NCBI GenBank assembly: GCA_964457225.1 | Contig: CAYWEM010000008.1 | Span: 75,531-139,530, forward strand | Reading direction: 5' to 3' | DNA from: CAYWEM01 sp964457225 | GTDB taxonomy: Bacteria > Acidobacteriota > Aminicenantia > UBA2199 | Length of the DNA stretch: 64,000 nucleotides | Shown here: positions 8,063 through 15,604 of the stretch, piece after piece | Position numbering within the stretch: the stretch's first letter is position 1 | Layout of the letters: every line of letters begins with the position of its first letter | Translations under genes and position numbers: made by a program | Notes under the pieces: generated by a model | Told to the model about the DNA's origin: nothing | Database searches by the model: none | What the model saw: the letters and a program-made list of their open reading frames with translations, nothing else

Positions 8063-9015
8063 CCATCCTGGAAACAGGCCGCAAGGTGCTGGAACTGGAA
8101 GCCGCGGCTATCAGCCGGGCCGTGGAACGCCTGGATGAAAACTTCAGCCGGGCCATTGAAATCCTGCACGCTTCGCGCGGCCGGGTGGTCATAACCGGCA
8201 TGGGAAAATCAGGCCTGATCGGCCGAAAGATAGCCGCCACCATGACCTCCACCGGCACGCCGGCGGTTTTTCTGCATCCGGCCGAAGCCCTGCACGGCGA
8301 TATCGGCATAATCAATCCGGAAGACTGCGTCATAGCGATTTCCAGCAGTGGTGAAACCGATGAAGTGGTCAGGTTGCTCAACTACATCAAGCGCCTGCAG
8401 ATCAAGCTGGTGGCCCTGGTCGGCAATCCCTGCTCCACCCTGGCCCGCCAGAGTGATGTTTTCATCGACTGCAGTGTTGAACAGGAAGCCTGCAGTATCG
8501 GGCTCATTCCCTCCACCTCCTCGACCCTGACCCTGGCCGTCGGTGATGCAATCAGCATCGCCCTGATCGAAAAGAAGGGATTCACCGAAAGTGATTTCCA
8601 TCGCTTTCACCCCGGCGGTTCAATCGGAAAAAAACTGCTCAAAGTGAAACACCTGATGCATACCGGTTCGGAATTGCCCACCGTCGATATCGGCCTGCCC
8701 ATGGTTGAAGTCATTGCCGTAATTGACAGCCGGCGTTTCGGCCTGGCCATAGTCACAGAGGGAGACCGGGTCGCCGGAGTGATAACCGACGGCGATCTGC
8801 GCCGCCTGCTGCTCAGGGGCCTGGATTTTTCCCGGGTCAGGGCGGCGGACTGCCTGACCTTCAACCCGAAATGGGTGGGACCGGAAAGCCTGGCTGTCGA
8901 AGCCCTGAGTGTGCTCGAAGAAAACGCAATCACCTCGGTGCTGGTCATGGATGAAAACGAAAAACTGGTGGGCCTGCTGCATTTGCACGACTTGTGGCGA
9001 ACGGAGATGATATAA
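8059..9015 (+). CDS. kdsD: Arabinose-5-phosphate isomerase (SIS + two CBS domains)
   Basis: 318 residues. N-terminal SIS domain (about 35-185) with VVITGMGKSGLIGRKIAATM, the HGDIG motif and the sugar-phosphate loop AISSSGETDEVV; C-terminal pair of CBS domains (about 200-315) with VAGVITDGDLRRLL. It converts ribulose-5-phosphate to arabinose-5-phosphate, the substrate of the KdsA encoded just upstream. The ATG overlaps the kdsA stop (ATGA). Length and domain order are those of KdsD/KpsF. Confidence 0.95.
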   Translation: MTILETGRKVLELEAAAISRAVERLDENFSRAIEILHASRGRVVITGMGKSGLIGRKIAATMTSTGTPAVFLHPAEALHGDIGIINPEDCVIAISSSGETDEVVRLLNYIKRLQIKLVALVGNPCSTLARQSDVFIDCSVEQEACSIGLIPSTSSTLTLAVGDAISIALIEKKGFTESDFHRFHPGGSIGKKLLKVKHLMHTGSELPTVDIGLPMVEVIAVIDSRRFGLAIVTEGDRVAGVITDGDLRRLLLRGLDFSRVRAADCLTFNPKWVGPESLAVEALSVLEENAITSVLVMDENEKLVGLLHLHDLWRTEMI

Positions 9016-9575
9016 TGGATCAGAAGGAACTGGCAAGGAAAATCAAGTTGTTGATAATGGACGTGGACGGCACTCTGTCCGACGGCCGGTTTTTTGTCAT
9101 GCCGGACGGCGAAGTGTTGAAGTCGTTTGACGTCAAGGACGGCACCGGAATCATTTTCGCCCGCCTGGCCGGTATCAAGACGGCCATCATCACAGGCAAA
9201 GTCTCCCGCCAGGTCAGGCAAAGGGCTGAAGAACTCCAGATAGACGATTACTACGAAGGAGTCGGCAATAAATCCGCTCCTTTTTTCGAGTTGCTGAAAA
9301 AGTACGACCTTCAGAAGGAAGAAGTCGCCTATATCGGGGACGACATAGGCGATGCCGAAGTCATGGGCATGGTCGGATTCGCCGCCGCGGTCGGGGACGC
9401 CCATCCACTGATCAAGAGAATATCCCATTACATAGCCAAGCGCTACGGAGGCCGCGGCGCGGTGCGCGAGTTCATCGATTTCATCCTCGACGCCCAGGAA
9501 AAATGGCCGGTAATCTTCGCCACCCTGAAGAGTTCCGAAAACTGGGAAGAAATCTACCAGGCCATTAATTCCTGA
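9015..9575 (+). CDS. kdsC: Kdo-8-phosphate phosphatase (HAD superfamily)
   Basis: 186 residues from the ATG at 9015, which overlaps the kdsD stop by one base (TAATG) and has GGAG nine bases upstream; a GTG at 8994 is less likely. HAD motif I is IMDVDGTLSDG, motif II is the ITGK stretch, and motif IV the VAYIGDDIGDAEVM stretch. It removes phosphate from Kdo-8-P to give Kdo. The small capless HAD fold and its position after kdsA-kdsD make the assignment firm. KdsB, the next enzyme, is not in the window. Confidence 0.93.
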   Translation: MDQKELARKIKLLIMDVDGTLSDGRFFVMPDGEVLKSFDVKDGTGIIFARLAGIKTAIITGKVSRQVRQRAEELQIDDYYEGVGNKSAPFFELLKKYDLQKEEVAYIGDDIGDAEVMGMVGFAAAVGDAHPLIKRISHYIAKRYGGRGAVREFIDFILDAQEKWPVIFATLKSSENWEEIYQAINS

Positions 9576-9582
9576 AAGGTTC

Positions 9583-9602
9583 GGGCCCGCTCGACCGGGC
9601 CT
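9583..9602 (+). terminator. GC-rich hairpin after kdsC, possible weak terminator
   Basis: GGCCCG (9584-9589), six-base loop and CGGGCC (9596-9601) form a perfect stem eight bases after the kdsC stop. No T-run follows, so it is at best a weak or factor-assisted terminator or 3'-end stabiliser. Confidence 0.3.
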
Positions 9603-9619
9603 GCGCAAAATCATCCAAC

Positions 9620-9649
9620 TTGACTTTACTTGTCCGGGCTTGCTAACAT
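9620..9649 (+). promoter_or_regulatory. Promoter for the TPR gene
   Basis: TTGACT (9620-9625), 18-base spacer, TAACAT (9644-9649). The ATG with its own ribosome site follows 43 bases later, so this transcript has a normal leader. Confidence 0.5.
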
Positions 9650-9692
9650 GGTCGGGCTGTCCGGACGGAAAAGTACCGGTCGAGGAGGAGCG

Positions 9693-10562
9693 ATGATAGA
9701 CAGACCGATTTGGTGGTCTTTCGGACCGGTGGCGGAAAAATACATCAGGAAGGGGTTATTGCGCTACAGTACCGCCCTGGAATCGGGTTCCGGGGTGGGC
9801 GCCCTGATCTGGAAGGGCTTGGCGGCTCTGCAAAGGAGCGCTGAGCTGGAGGCGGTCGATTTGCTGGGCCAGGCCGCTGAACGGGCCCAGGATACCCAGG
9901 AACAGTCGGACGCCCTGTGCGCCAGGGCTCTGGCCCGGGTCAGGCTGGGTGAAGTCGAGGCCGCCCTGGCTGATCTGAACCAGGCGGCCGAGGTCAGGCC
10001 GGATGATGACAAGGTTTATTTCGGCCGGGGCATAGTCCAGGGCCTGCTCAAGCAATACGGCGAAGCCATCGCCGATTTTGACCGCGCCCTGGACAGGAAC
10101 CAGGGCCTGCATGAAATATACTTTCAGCGCGGAGTGGCCAGGCACCTGCTGGGTGATTTGCGGGCGGCCGTCGGGGATTATGACCGGGCCATAGCCGGCA
10201 AAACCCTGAACCTGGCCCGGGCCCTGGCCCTGCGCGGCCTGGCCAGGGCGCATCTCGAGGATTATCGCGGCAGCCTGGCCGACTTCAACCGTGCCCTGCA
10301 GCTGGCGCCCGATGAAGCCGGTTTTTATTACGGCCGCGGTGTGGTGAAGGGCCTGGTGCGCAATCACCAGGGAGCGCGCGCTGACTTCAACCGGGCCATA
10401 GAGCTTGATCCCGCCGATGCCGAAGCCTACAACAAGCGCGGGATCACCTGCCTGATTCTCGGCGATCGGCAGTCCGGGTTGGCCGATCTGCAGAAGGCCG
10501 CCGAGCTGGGCTACAGTGAAGCTTTTCAGCTGATCGACAAAATCGCCGCCGACAAGGATTGA
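9693..10562 (+). CDS. Tetratricopeptide-repeat protein
   Basis: 289 residues from the ATG at 9693, chosen because GGAGGAG lies three bases upstream; an earlier in-frame start at 9630 has no ribosome site. No signal peptide. The first 75 residues carry a short aromatic start and a helical region; then about six TPR units with the W/L-G-Y-A-F-A-P spacing, visible as 'ALADLNQAAEVRPDD', 'AIADFDRALDRNQG', 'AVGDYDRAIAGK', 'SLADFNRALQLAPDE', 'ARADFNRAIELDPAD', 'GLADLQKAAELGYS'. TPRs mediate protein-protein contacts; the partner is not evident. It faces mutS, whose stop is 20 bases away. Confidence 0.75.
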   Translation: MIDRPIWWSFGPVAEKYIRKGLLRYSTALESGSGVGALIWKGLAALQRSAELEAVDLLGQAAERAQDTQEQSDALCARALARVRLGEVEAALADLNQAAEVRPDDDKVYFGRGIVQGLLKQYGEAIADFDRALDRNQGLHEIYFQRGVARHLLGDLRAAVGDYDRAIAGKTLNLARALALRGLARAHLEDYRGSLADFNRALQLAPDEAGFYYGRGVVKGLVRNHQGARADFNRAIELDPADAEAYNKRGITCLILGDRQSGLADLQKAAELGYSEAFQLIDKIAADKD

Positions 10563-10582
10563 GCGGACCCGGGGCCGGGCGG

Positions 10583-13222
10583 TTATTTCATGGCCTCGGT
10601 TTTCTTTTTCAGGGCGTGCAGCAGGTTCAGGGCCGCCAGCGGGGTCAGGCTGTCGGTATCCAGCCCGGCCAGCTGATTCCTGATTTCATCCCACAGGCGC
10701 AGTTCCTGGTCTTCGGGGAAGAGCTTTTTCTGTTTTTCCGGGGCCAGGGCCAGTCTGCCGGTGAGTCTTTCCCGCACCAGGCGGTTCAATTCCTTTTTCT
10801 CCAGGCCCAGCAGGATTTCCTTGGCCCGGTCGATCAGCCCCGCGGGCAGGCCGGCGATGCGGGCCACGTGAATGCCGAAACTCTGGTCCGTGCCGCCCGG
10901 CATCACCTTGTGCAGGAAGATGATTTTTTCCTGCCATTCCCTCACCGCGATGTGAAAATTCCGGACCCGGTCAAGCACTTCGGCCAGTTCCAGCAATTCG
11001 TGGTAATGGGTGGCGAAAAGGGTCAGGGGACGCTCATCCAGGGAGTGCAGGTGCTCGATGACCGACCAGGCTATGGACAAGCCGTCAAAGGTGGAAGTGC
11101 CGCGGCCTATTTCATCCAGCAGGATCAGCGACCGCCGGCTGAGGTTGTTGATGATCACCGCGGTTTCGATCATTTCCACGAAAAAAGTTGACTTGCCCTC
11201 GATCAGGGCGTCGGAAGCCCCGATACGCGTGAAGATGCGGTCGCAGATCCCGATCAGGGCCTTCTCCGCCGGCACGAAAAAGCCGGCCTGGGCGAGCAGG
11301 ACGATCAGGGCGTTCTGGCGCAGGTAAGTCGATTTTCCACCCATGTTGGGGCCGGTCAGCACAATTATCTGTTGCCCGTCGGCGTTCATTTCCAGGTCAT
11401 TCGGGATGAAGGGATGTTCGGAGGCGGCCTCGATCACCGGGTGGCGGCCGGCTTCGATTTTCAGTACCCGGTCTTCGCAGATTTCCGGCCTGACCTGGCG
11501 TTGGCGCTGGGCCAGTTCGGCGGCCGCGCACAAAAGGTCCAGCCGGGCTATCAGGTCGGAGTTCAGGTTGAGCCGACTCGACTCCGCCTGAACACGGAGA
11601 ATGATTTCGCCCAGGATTTGTTTTTCTATTTCCAGGCTCTGTTCCTCGGCCCGCAGAATGCGTTCCTCTAGTTCCTGCAGTTCCGGGGTCAGGAATCTTT
11701 CGGCGTTTACCAGGGTTTGCTTGCGGATGTAATGAGCCGGGACCAGTTTGAGATGCGGCCTGGTCACTTCCAGGTAGTAGCCGAAAACCCGGTTGTAACG
11801 GATTTTCAGCGAAGGAATGCCGCTGTTTTCCCGCTCCCTTTTTTCCATGGCCGAAACCACTTCCTTGGCATTGCGGGAAATCGAGCGCAGTTCATCCAGT
11901 TCGCGGTTGAAACCGCTTCTTATGTAGCCGCCTTCGGCCGGGTTGGCCGGCGGCGCTTCAGAGACGGCCGATCCGATCAGCTCGACCAACTCGGGTATAG
12001 GATCCATTCCACCTGTACTTTCCCTGGTTATCGGGGCTTTCAGCTCCAATGCGGCTTCCTGCAGTTCGGGAATGACCAGCAATGCCTGGCGCAGTTGCAG
12101 CAGGTGCAGAGGTCCGGCCACCTGGAGCCCGATGCGGGCGGTCAGCCGGGCCAGGTCGGGCAGGTTGCGCAGCAGTCGGCGGATTTCACTGCGCCTGACC
12201 AGTTGGGCCTGCAATTCGGCCACCCCCTCGTGCCTGCTTTCGATGGCCGCCTTGTCGATCAGCGGATAGGAAAGCCAGTGCTTGAGCAGGCGGCGGCCCA
12301 TGGGGGTCAGGGTCTGGTCAACCGCGGCGAAGAGTGATCCCTGCGGGCTTGCGGTTCTCTGGTTCTGCAGGATTTCCAGGTTGCGGAACGAGGCCGGATC
12401 GATCAGCAGGTGATTGTGCCGGGGCTGGAAACGCAGCCTGGAAATGCTTTTCAGCGTGGAACGCCGTACATCCAGCAAGTGGCGCAGCATGACGCCGGCG
12501 GCCATAATTGCCGCCGGGTATTCCTCGATTCCGAATCCGGCCAGGGTCTGGACCTGGAAATGCTCCATGATGGCCCGGGTCGTGCTTACAAGGTTGAATT
12601 CGTGATCCGGTTTTTCACTGACCAGCACCTCGGCCAGTTCCGGTATCTTGCGGGTCAACTGCCGCCAGAAAGAGCTGTCATCGGCGGATATAATCAGCTC
12701 GCGGGGCAGTTTTCGATAAAGTTCACCCTGCAGAGCCTCCTGGTCTTCGGGGGGGAAATGACGTACTTCGAATTCACCGGCGGCCAGATCGACCGCGGCC
12801 AGGCCGATATGGCCCTCCAGGCGGTGCAGTACCAGCAGGTACGAGTTGATGCCGTTGTCCAGTCCATCGATTTCCAGCGCCGTGGCCGGAGTCAGTATCT
12901 GGGTGACCTCACGCTTGACTATGCCCTTGACGGCCGCGGCCTCCTCCATCTGTTCACAGACGGCCACCTTGTATCCCTTTTTCAGCAGTTTGCCTACGTA
13001 ATTGTCACGGGCATGGTAAGGAATGCCGCACATCGGCACGCTGTTTTCCTTGTTTTTATCCCGCGAGGTCAGGACAACTTCGAGAATGGGCGCGGCCGTT
13101 ACCGCGTCTTCGAAAAACATTTCGTAGAAATCACCCATGCGGTAAAAAAGGATGGTGTCAGGGTGAGCCTGCTTGATGGCCAGGTACTGTCTGAGCATCG
13201 GAGTGAGCTTGGTAGCGGCCAT
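10583..13222 (-). CDS. mutS: DNA mismatch repair ATPase MutS
   Basis: 879 residues, full-length MutS1. Mismatch-binding domain with the Phe-x-Glu motif (RMGDFYEMF, about 25-33), connector, lever and clamp regions, then the ABC ATPase: Walker A TGPNMGGKSTYL (about 630), the N2 region with GKSTFFVEM, Walker B LILLDEIGRGTSTFDG and the helix-turn-helix dimer region near the C-terminus ending in a short K/E tail. It recognises mispairs and small loops and recruits MutL; mutL is not in the window. The ATG at 13222 sits six bases after a TATAAT, which supports this start over internal ones. Confidence 0.97.
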   Translation of the reverse strand: MAATKLTPMLRQYLAIKQAHPDTILFYRMGDFYEMFFEDAVTAAPILEVVLTSRDKNKENSVPMCGIPYHARDNYVGKLLKKGYKVAVCEQMEEAAAVKGIVKREVTQILTPATALEIDGLDNGINSYLLVLHRLEGHIGLAAVDLAAGEFEVRHFPPEDQEALQGELYRKLPRELIISADDSSFWRQLTRKIPELAEVLVSEKPDHEFNLVSTTRAIMEHFQVQTLAGFGIEEYPAAIMAAGVMLRHLLDVRRSTLKSISRLRFQPRHNHLLIDPASFRNLEILQNQRTASPQGSLFAAVDQTLTPMGRRLLKHWLSYPLIDKAAIESRHEGVAELQAQLVRRSEIRRLLRNLPDLARLTARIGLQVAGPLHLLQLRQALLVIPELQEAALELKAPITRESTGGMDPIPELVELIGSAVSEAPPANPAEGGYIRSGFNRELDELRSISRNAKEVVSAMEKRERENSGIPSLKIRYNRVFGYYLEVTRPHLKLVPAHYIRKQTLVNAERFLTPELQELEERILRAEEQSLEIEKQILGEIILRVQAESSRLNLNSDLIARLDLLCAAAELAQRQRQVRPEICEDRVLKIEAGRHPVIEAASEHPFIPNDLEMNADGQQIIVLTGPNMGGKSTYLRQNALIVLLAQAGFFVPAEKALIGICDRIFTRIGASDALIEGKSTFFVEMIETAVIINNLSRRSLILLDEIGRGTSTFDGLSIAWSVIEHLHSLDERPLTLFATHYHELLELAEVLDRVRNFHIAVREWQEKIIFLHKVMPGGTDQSFGIHVARIAGLPAGLIDRAKEILLGLEKKELNRLVRERLTGRLALAPEKQKKLFPEDQELRLWDEIRNQLAGLDTDSLTPLAALNLLHALKKKTEAMK

Positions 13223-13228
13223 GCCGCC

Positions 13229-13257
13229 ATTATAGCACGACCCGCCCCCCCCCTCAA
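13229..13257 (-). promoter_or_regulatory. mutS promoter, leaderless geometry
   Basis: Minus strand TTGAGG (13252-13257), 17-base spacer dominated by a nine-G run, TATAAT (13229-13234), six bases, ATG. The G run in the spacer is length-prone and could tune promoter strength by slippage. Confidence 0.7.
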
Positions 13258-13261
13258 AGCT

Positions 13262-13288
13262 CGGGGTCAGGTCTCAACATTTGACATT
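13262..13288 (+). repeat. Left 27-bp terminal inverted repeat
   Basis: Begins CGGGGTCAGG and ends TTTGACATT. It is the exact reverse complement of 14311-14337. Its inner edge supplies part of a TTGACA that can serve as the -35 of the transposase promoter. Confidence 0.95.
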
Positions 13289-13315
13289 GACAATCACTTT
13301 TCTTGATTATAAAAT
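13287..13315 (+). promoter_or_regulatory. Transposase promoter overlapping the element end
   Basis: TTGACA (13287-13292), 17-base spacer, TAAAAT (13310-13315), six bases, ATG at 13322. The -35 overlaps the last two bases of the inverted repeat and a second TTGACA lies inside it, so a transposase bound to its own end would block its promoter. Confidence 0.65.
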
Positions 13316-13321
13316 TGAATT

Positions 13322-14299
13322 ATGGCACGGCCTTTACGGATTGAATTCGAAAATGCCTTTTATCATGTTATTGCCCGGGGTCATCGGCAAGAAATCATTT
13401 TTACCTGTGATTTCGATAGAGATGTTTTCCTGAAAAAACTGGACGAAGCTGCAAAAAAACATCAGTTTGTTGTTCATGCTTTCGCTTTGATGAGCAATCA
13501 TTATCACTTGCTTATTGAAACTCCGCAAGGTAACTTGAGTAAATCAATGCACTACCTTAATGCAAGCTATAGCAATTGGTTTTGTCGAAAACACGAAAAG
13601 AAGGGCTCACTGTTTCAGGGGCGTTACAAAGCTATATTGGTTGAGAAGGATGCATATCTGAAAGTTCTGAGTGCCTACATTCATTTAAACCCAGTCAGAG
13701 CCGGCTATGTATCTAACCCCTCTGAATATAAGTACAGTAGTAGCCGATTTTATACAAAAGAAAACAAAAAACCGGAATACTTGCAGACAAAAAATTTGCT
13801 GGATATGTTTAATGGAAAAAAAAGTGATTATCTCGGGTTTATCTTGAGTTATTCCAGGGCAGGAAATGAGATATCCAGTGAAGATGTTTATGGAAACAAT
13901 GGACTACTGGGAAGTGAGCTGTTTTTTAGACAAGTGTTTAAAAGGATGAAAACAATTCGAGCAAAGATAAATGATCGAGAGCAAACAGAATCACGCAGCT
14001 TAAAACTAGTTGATGCTGATGATCTTATAGAAATTATGCTGGTTGATTTAAAGGTGCCGGAAAGAAGTATTTGGGATGGTAAACGCAACAATATTTACAA
14101 AAAGATGCTGATATACTGTTTAAAAAAATATACTGCGAAAAGTTTGCAGGAAATCGGGATGTTGTTTGACATGGATTATTCCGCAGTATCGATTTCCGCC
14201 AAAAGATTTGAAACTGAAATTAGCAGTAACAATACTGTAAAGGATCTGCATGAGGCAATTGTCCGGGAAATACAAAAAAGGCGGATAAGAAAAGAATAG
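13322..14299 (+). CDS. REP-associated tyrosine transposase (Y1_Tnp / RAYT) with C-terminal helical domain
   Basis: 325 residues. The N-terminal HUH nuclease domain has the hallmark opening MARPLRIEFENAFYHVIARG, the metal-binding HYHLLIETP (HUH motif, about 60) and SLFQGRYKAILVEKDAYLKVLSAYIHLNPVRAGYV, which holds the catalytic Tyr region. The C-terminal part (about 210-320), with AKSLQEIGMLFDMDYSAVS, resembles a DnaA-like helix-turn-helix found in the long RAYT subgroup. Family members nick and join single-stranded DNA at palindromic ends. The base composition is clearly lower in GC than the flanking genes, consistent with transfer. The gene looks intact. Confidence 0.93.
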   Translation: MARPLRIEFENAFYHVIARGHRQEIIFTCDFDRDVFLKKLDEAAKKHQFVVHAFALMSNHYHLLIETPQGNLSKSMHYLNASYSNWFCRKHEKKGSLFQGRYKAILVEKDAYLKVLSAYIHLNPVRAGYVSNPSEYKYSSSRFYTKENKKPEYLQTKNLLDMFNGKKSDYLGFILSYSRAGNEISSEDVYGNNGLLGSELFFRQVFKRMKTIRAKINDREQTESRSLKLVDADDLIEIMLVDLKVPERSIWDGKRNNIYKKMLIYCLKKYTAKSLQEIGMLFDMDYSAVSISAKRFETEISSNNTVKDLHEAIVREIQKRRIRKE

Positions 14300-14310
14300 A
14301 AAGTTTATGT

Positions 14311-14337
14311 AATGTCAAATGTTGAGACCTGACCCCG
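14311..14337 (-). repeat. Right 27-bp terminal inverted repeat
   Basis: Exact reverse complement of 13262-13288, starting 11 bases after the transposase stop. Confidence 0.95.
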
Positions 14338-14346
14338 CATGGTGGT

Positions 14347-14375
14347 TTGACAGGCCGGCCCGGCTGTGCTAATTT
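14347..14375 (+). promoter_or_regulatory. Promoter of the secreted peptidase gene
   Basis: TTGACA (14347-14352), 17-base spacer, TAATTT (14370-14375), beginning nine bases outside the mobile element. An AGGAGG site lies before the ATG at 14427. Confidence 0.55.
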
Positions 14376-14426
14376 AGTTGCCTTTAGCGGCTTCCCGCGG
14401 CTGCGGGCGGTCGACAGGAGGCGTTC

Positions 14427-15599
14427 ATGAAATCAACCAAGATTCTGTTGTTACTGCTACTGGTCTCATTTATGTTCTCCGGGCCCGGCCTGGAAGCCGC
14501 GGCCAAGAAAGCGCCGCGCGAAGCCTATGTTTTTAAAAAGACCCTGGAATTACCGCATACTCCGGTCAAGAACCAGTCGCGGACCGGCACCTGCTGGGCT
14601 TTCGCCACCGTGTCTTTCCTGGAATCTGAACTGCTGCGCCAGGGCAGGGGTGAGTTCGACCTGTCGGAGATGTTCATCGTGCGCCATACCTACCCGCGCA
14701 AAGCGCTGAGCTACATCCGCAATCACGGCCTGGCCAACTTTTCCCAGGGCGGGCAGAGCCACGATGTAATCGATGTCATCAAGGCCCATGGTATGGTTAC
14801 CGAGGAGATGTACAACGGCATGATCGTCGATTTGAAGCGGCACAATCACGGCGAAATGGTTGCGGTGCTGAAGGCCATGCTCGATGCAGTACTGCAGAAG
14901 CGCGGCGGCCGGGTCAGCCAGCTCTGGCCGACCGCCCTGGAAGCCCTGCTGGATATATACCTGGGCCGGGTGCCGCAGAAAGTTTCTTATCAGGATGAGG
15001 AAATGACGCCGGTTAAGTTTGCCGACCAGGTGCTCGGCCTGGATTGGGACGCCTACATCGAGCTTACTTCCTACAAGCACCATCCCTTTTACCAGCAGGT
15101 TCGCCTGGAGATCCCCGACAACTGGAGCCACTCGGAAGCATATTACAATCTGCCCCTGGATGAATTCCAGGAAGTGGTTGATCATGCCCTGGAAAAAGGT
15201 TTCACCCTGGTCTGGGACGGTGATGTCAGCGAAAGGTTTTATTCAGGTCAGAAAGGTTATGCCGTGGTGCCTGAACGCGACTGGGACGATTTGAGCCGGG
15301 CTGAGCAGGAGGCCGTGCCGACCGCTCCGATCCCGGAAAAAGCGGTTGACCAGGAAATGCGCGAATCGACCCTGGCCGATTTCAGCACCACCGATGATCA
15401 CCTGATGCATATCGTGGGCAAGGCCAGTGATCAGCTGGGCCGGCCTTTTTACCTGATCAAGAATTCAGGCGGCACTGACCGGGCCTATAAAGGATACATG
15501 TACATGTCGGTGCCCTACCTGCGCCTGAAAACCGTGGCCCTGATGGTACACCGTGACGCCCTGCCGGAGCAGACGGCCCGAAAACTCGGCCTGCGCTGA
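14427..15599 (+). CDS. Secreted papain-like C1 peptidase (bleomycin hydrolase / PepC type)
   Basis: 390 residues with a signal peptide (about 1-24, MKSTKILLLLLLVSFMFSG). The catalytic cysteine is in KNQSRTGTCWAFATVSFLES (Cys near 55), the glutamine of the oxyanion hole in 'KNQ', the histidine in DDHLMHIVG (about 335) and the asparagine in LIKNSGG (about 355). The large insert between Cys and His is typical of the C1B (bleomycin hydrolase) group, which are hexameric aminopeptidases; however, those are usually cytosolic and about 450 residues. The 'NSGG' in place of the usual 'NSWG' is a small deviation. An exported C1B enzyme suggests peptide scavenging outside the inner membrane. Strong AGGAGG ribosome site. 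Confidence 0.85.
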   Translation: MKSTKILLLLLLVSFMFSGPGLEAAAKKAPREAYVFKKTLELPHTPVKNQSRTGTCWAFATVSFLESELLRQGRGEFDLSEMFIVRHTYPRKALSYIRNHGLANFSQGGQSHDVIDVIKAHGMVTEEMYNGMIVDLKRHNHGEMVAVLKAMLDAVLQKRGGRVSQLWPTALEALLDIYLGRVPQKVSYQDEEMTPVKFADQVLGLDWDAYIELTSYKHHPFYQQVRLEIPDNWSHSEAYYNLPLDEFQEVVDHALEKGFTLVWDGDVSERFYSGQKGYAVVPERDWDDLSRAEQEAVPTAPIPEKAVDQEMRESTLADFSTTDDHLMHIVGKASDQLGRPFYLIKNSGGTDRAYKGYMYMSVPYLRLKTVALMVHRDALPEQTARKLGLR

Positions 15600-15604
15600 T
15601 AATT

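Larger units (their letters stand above)
13262..14337 (+). mobile_element. Complete RAYT-type (Y1 transposase) element with perfect inverted ends
   Basis: A 1,076-bp segment bounded by perfect 27-bp inverted repeats and carrying one transposase gene. It is visibly AT-richer than its neighbours and sits between the mutS promoter and the peptidase promoter without breaking a gene. The ends start CGGGGTCAGG and are known to me as a common terminal motif of REP-associated tyrosine transposase units in environmental bacteria. No target-site duplication is evident, as expected for single-strand transposition. Confidence 0.85.

Noticed and set aside
8994..9014. GTG start giving kdsC seven extra residues
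   Set aside because: The ATG at 9015 has GGAG, the kdsD overlap and the family start position.
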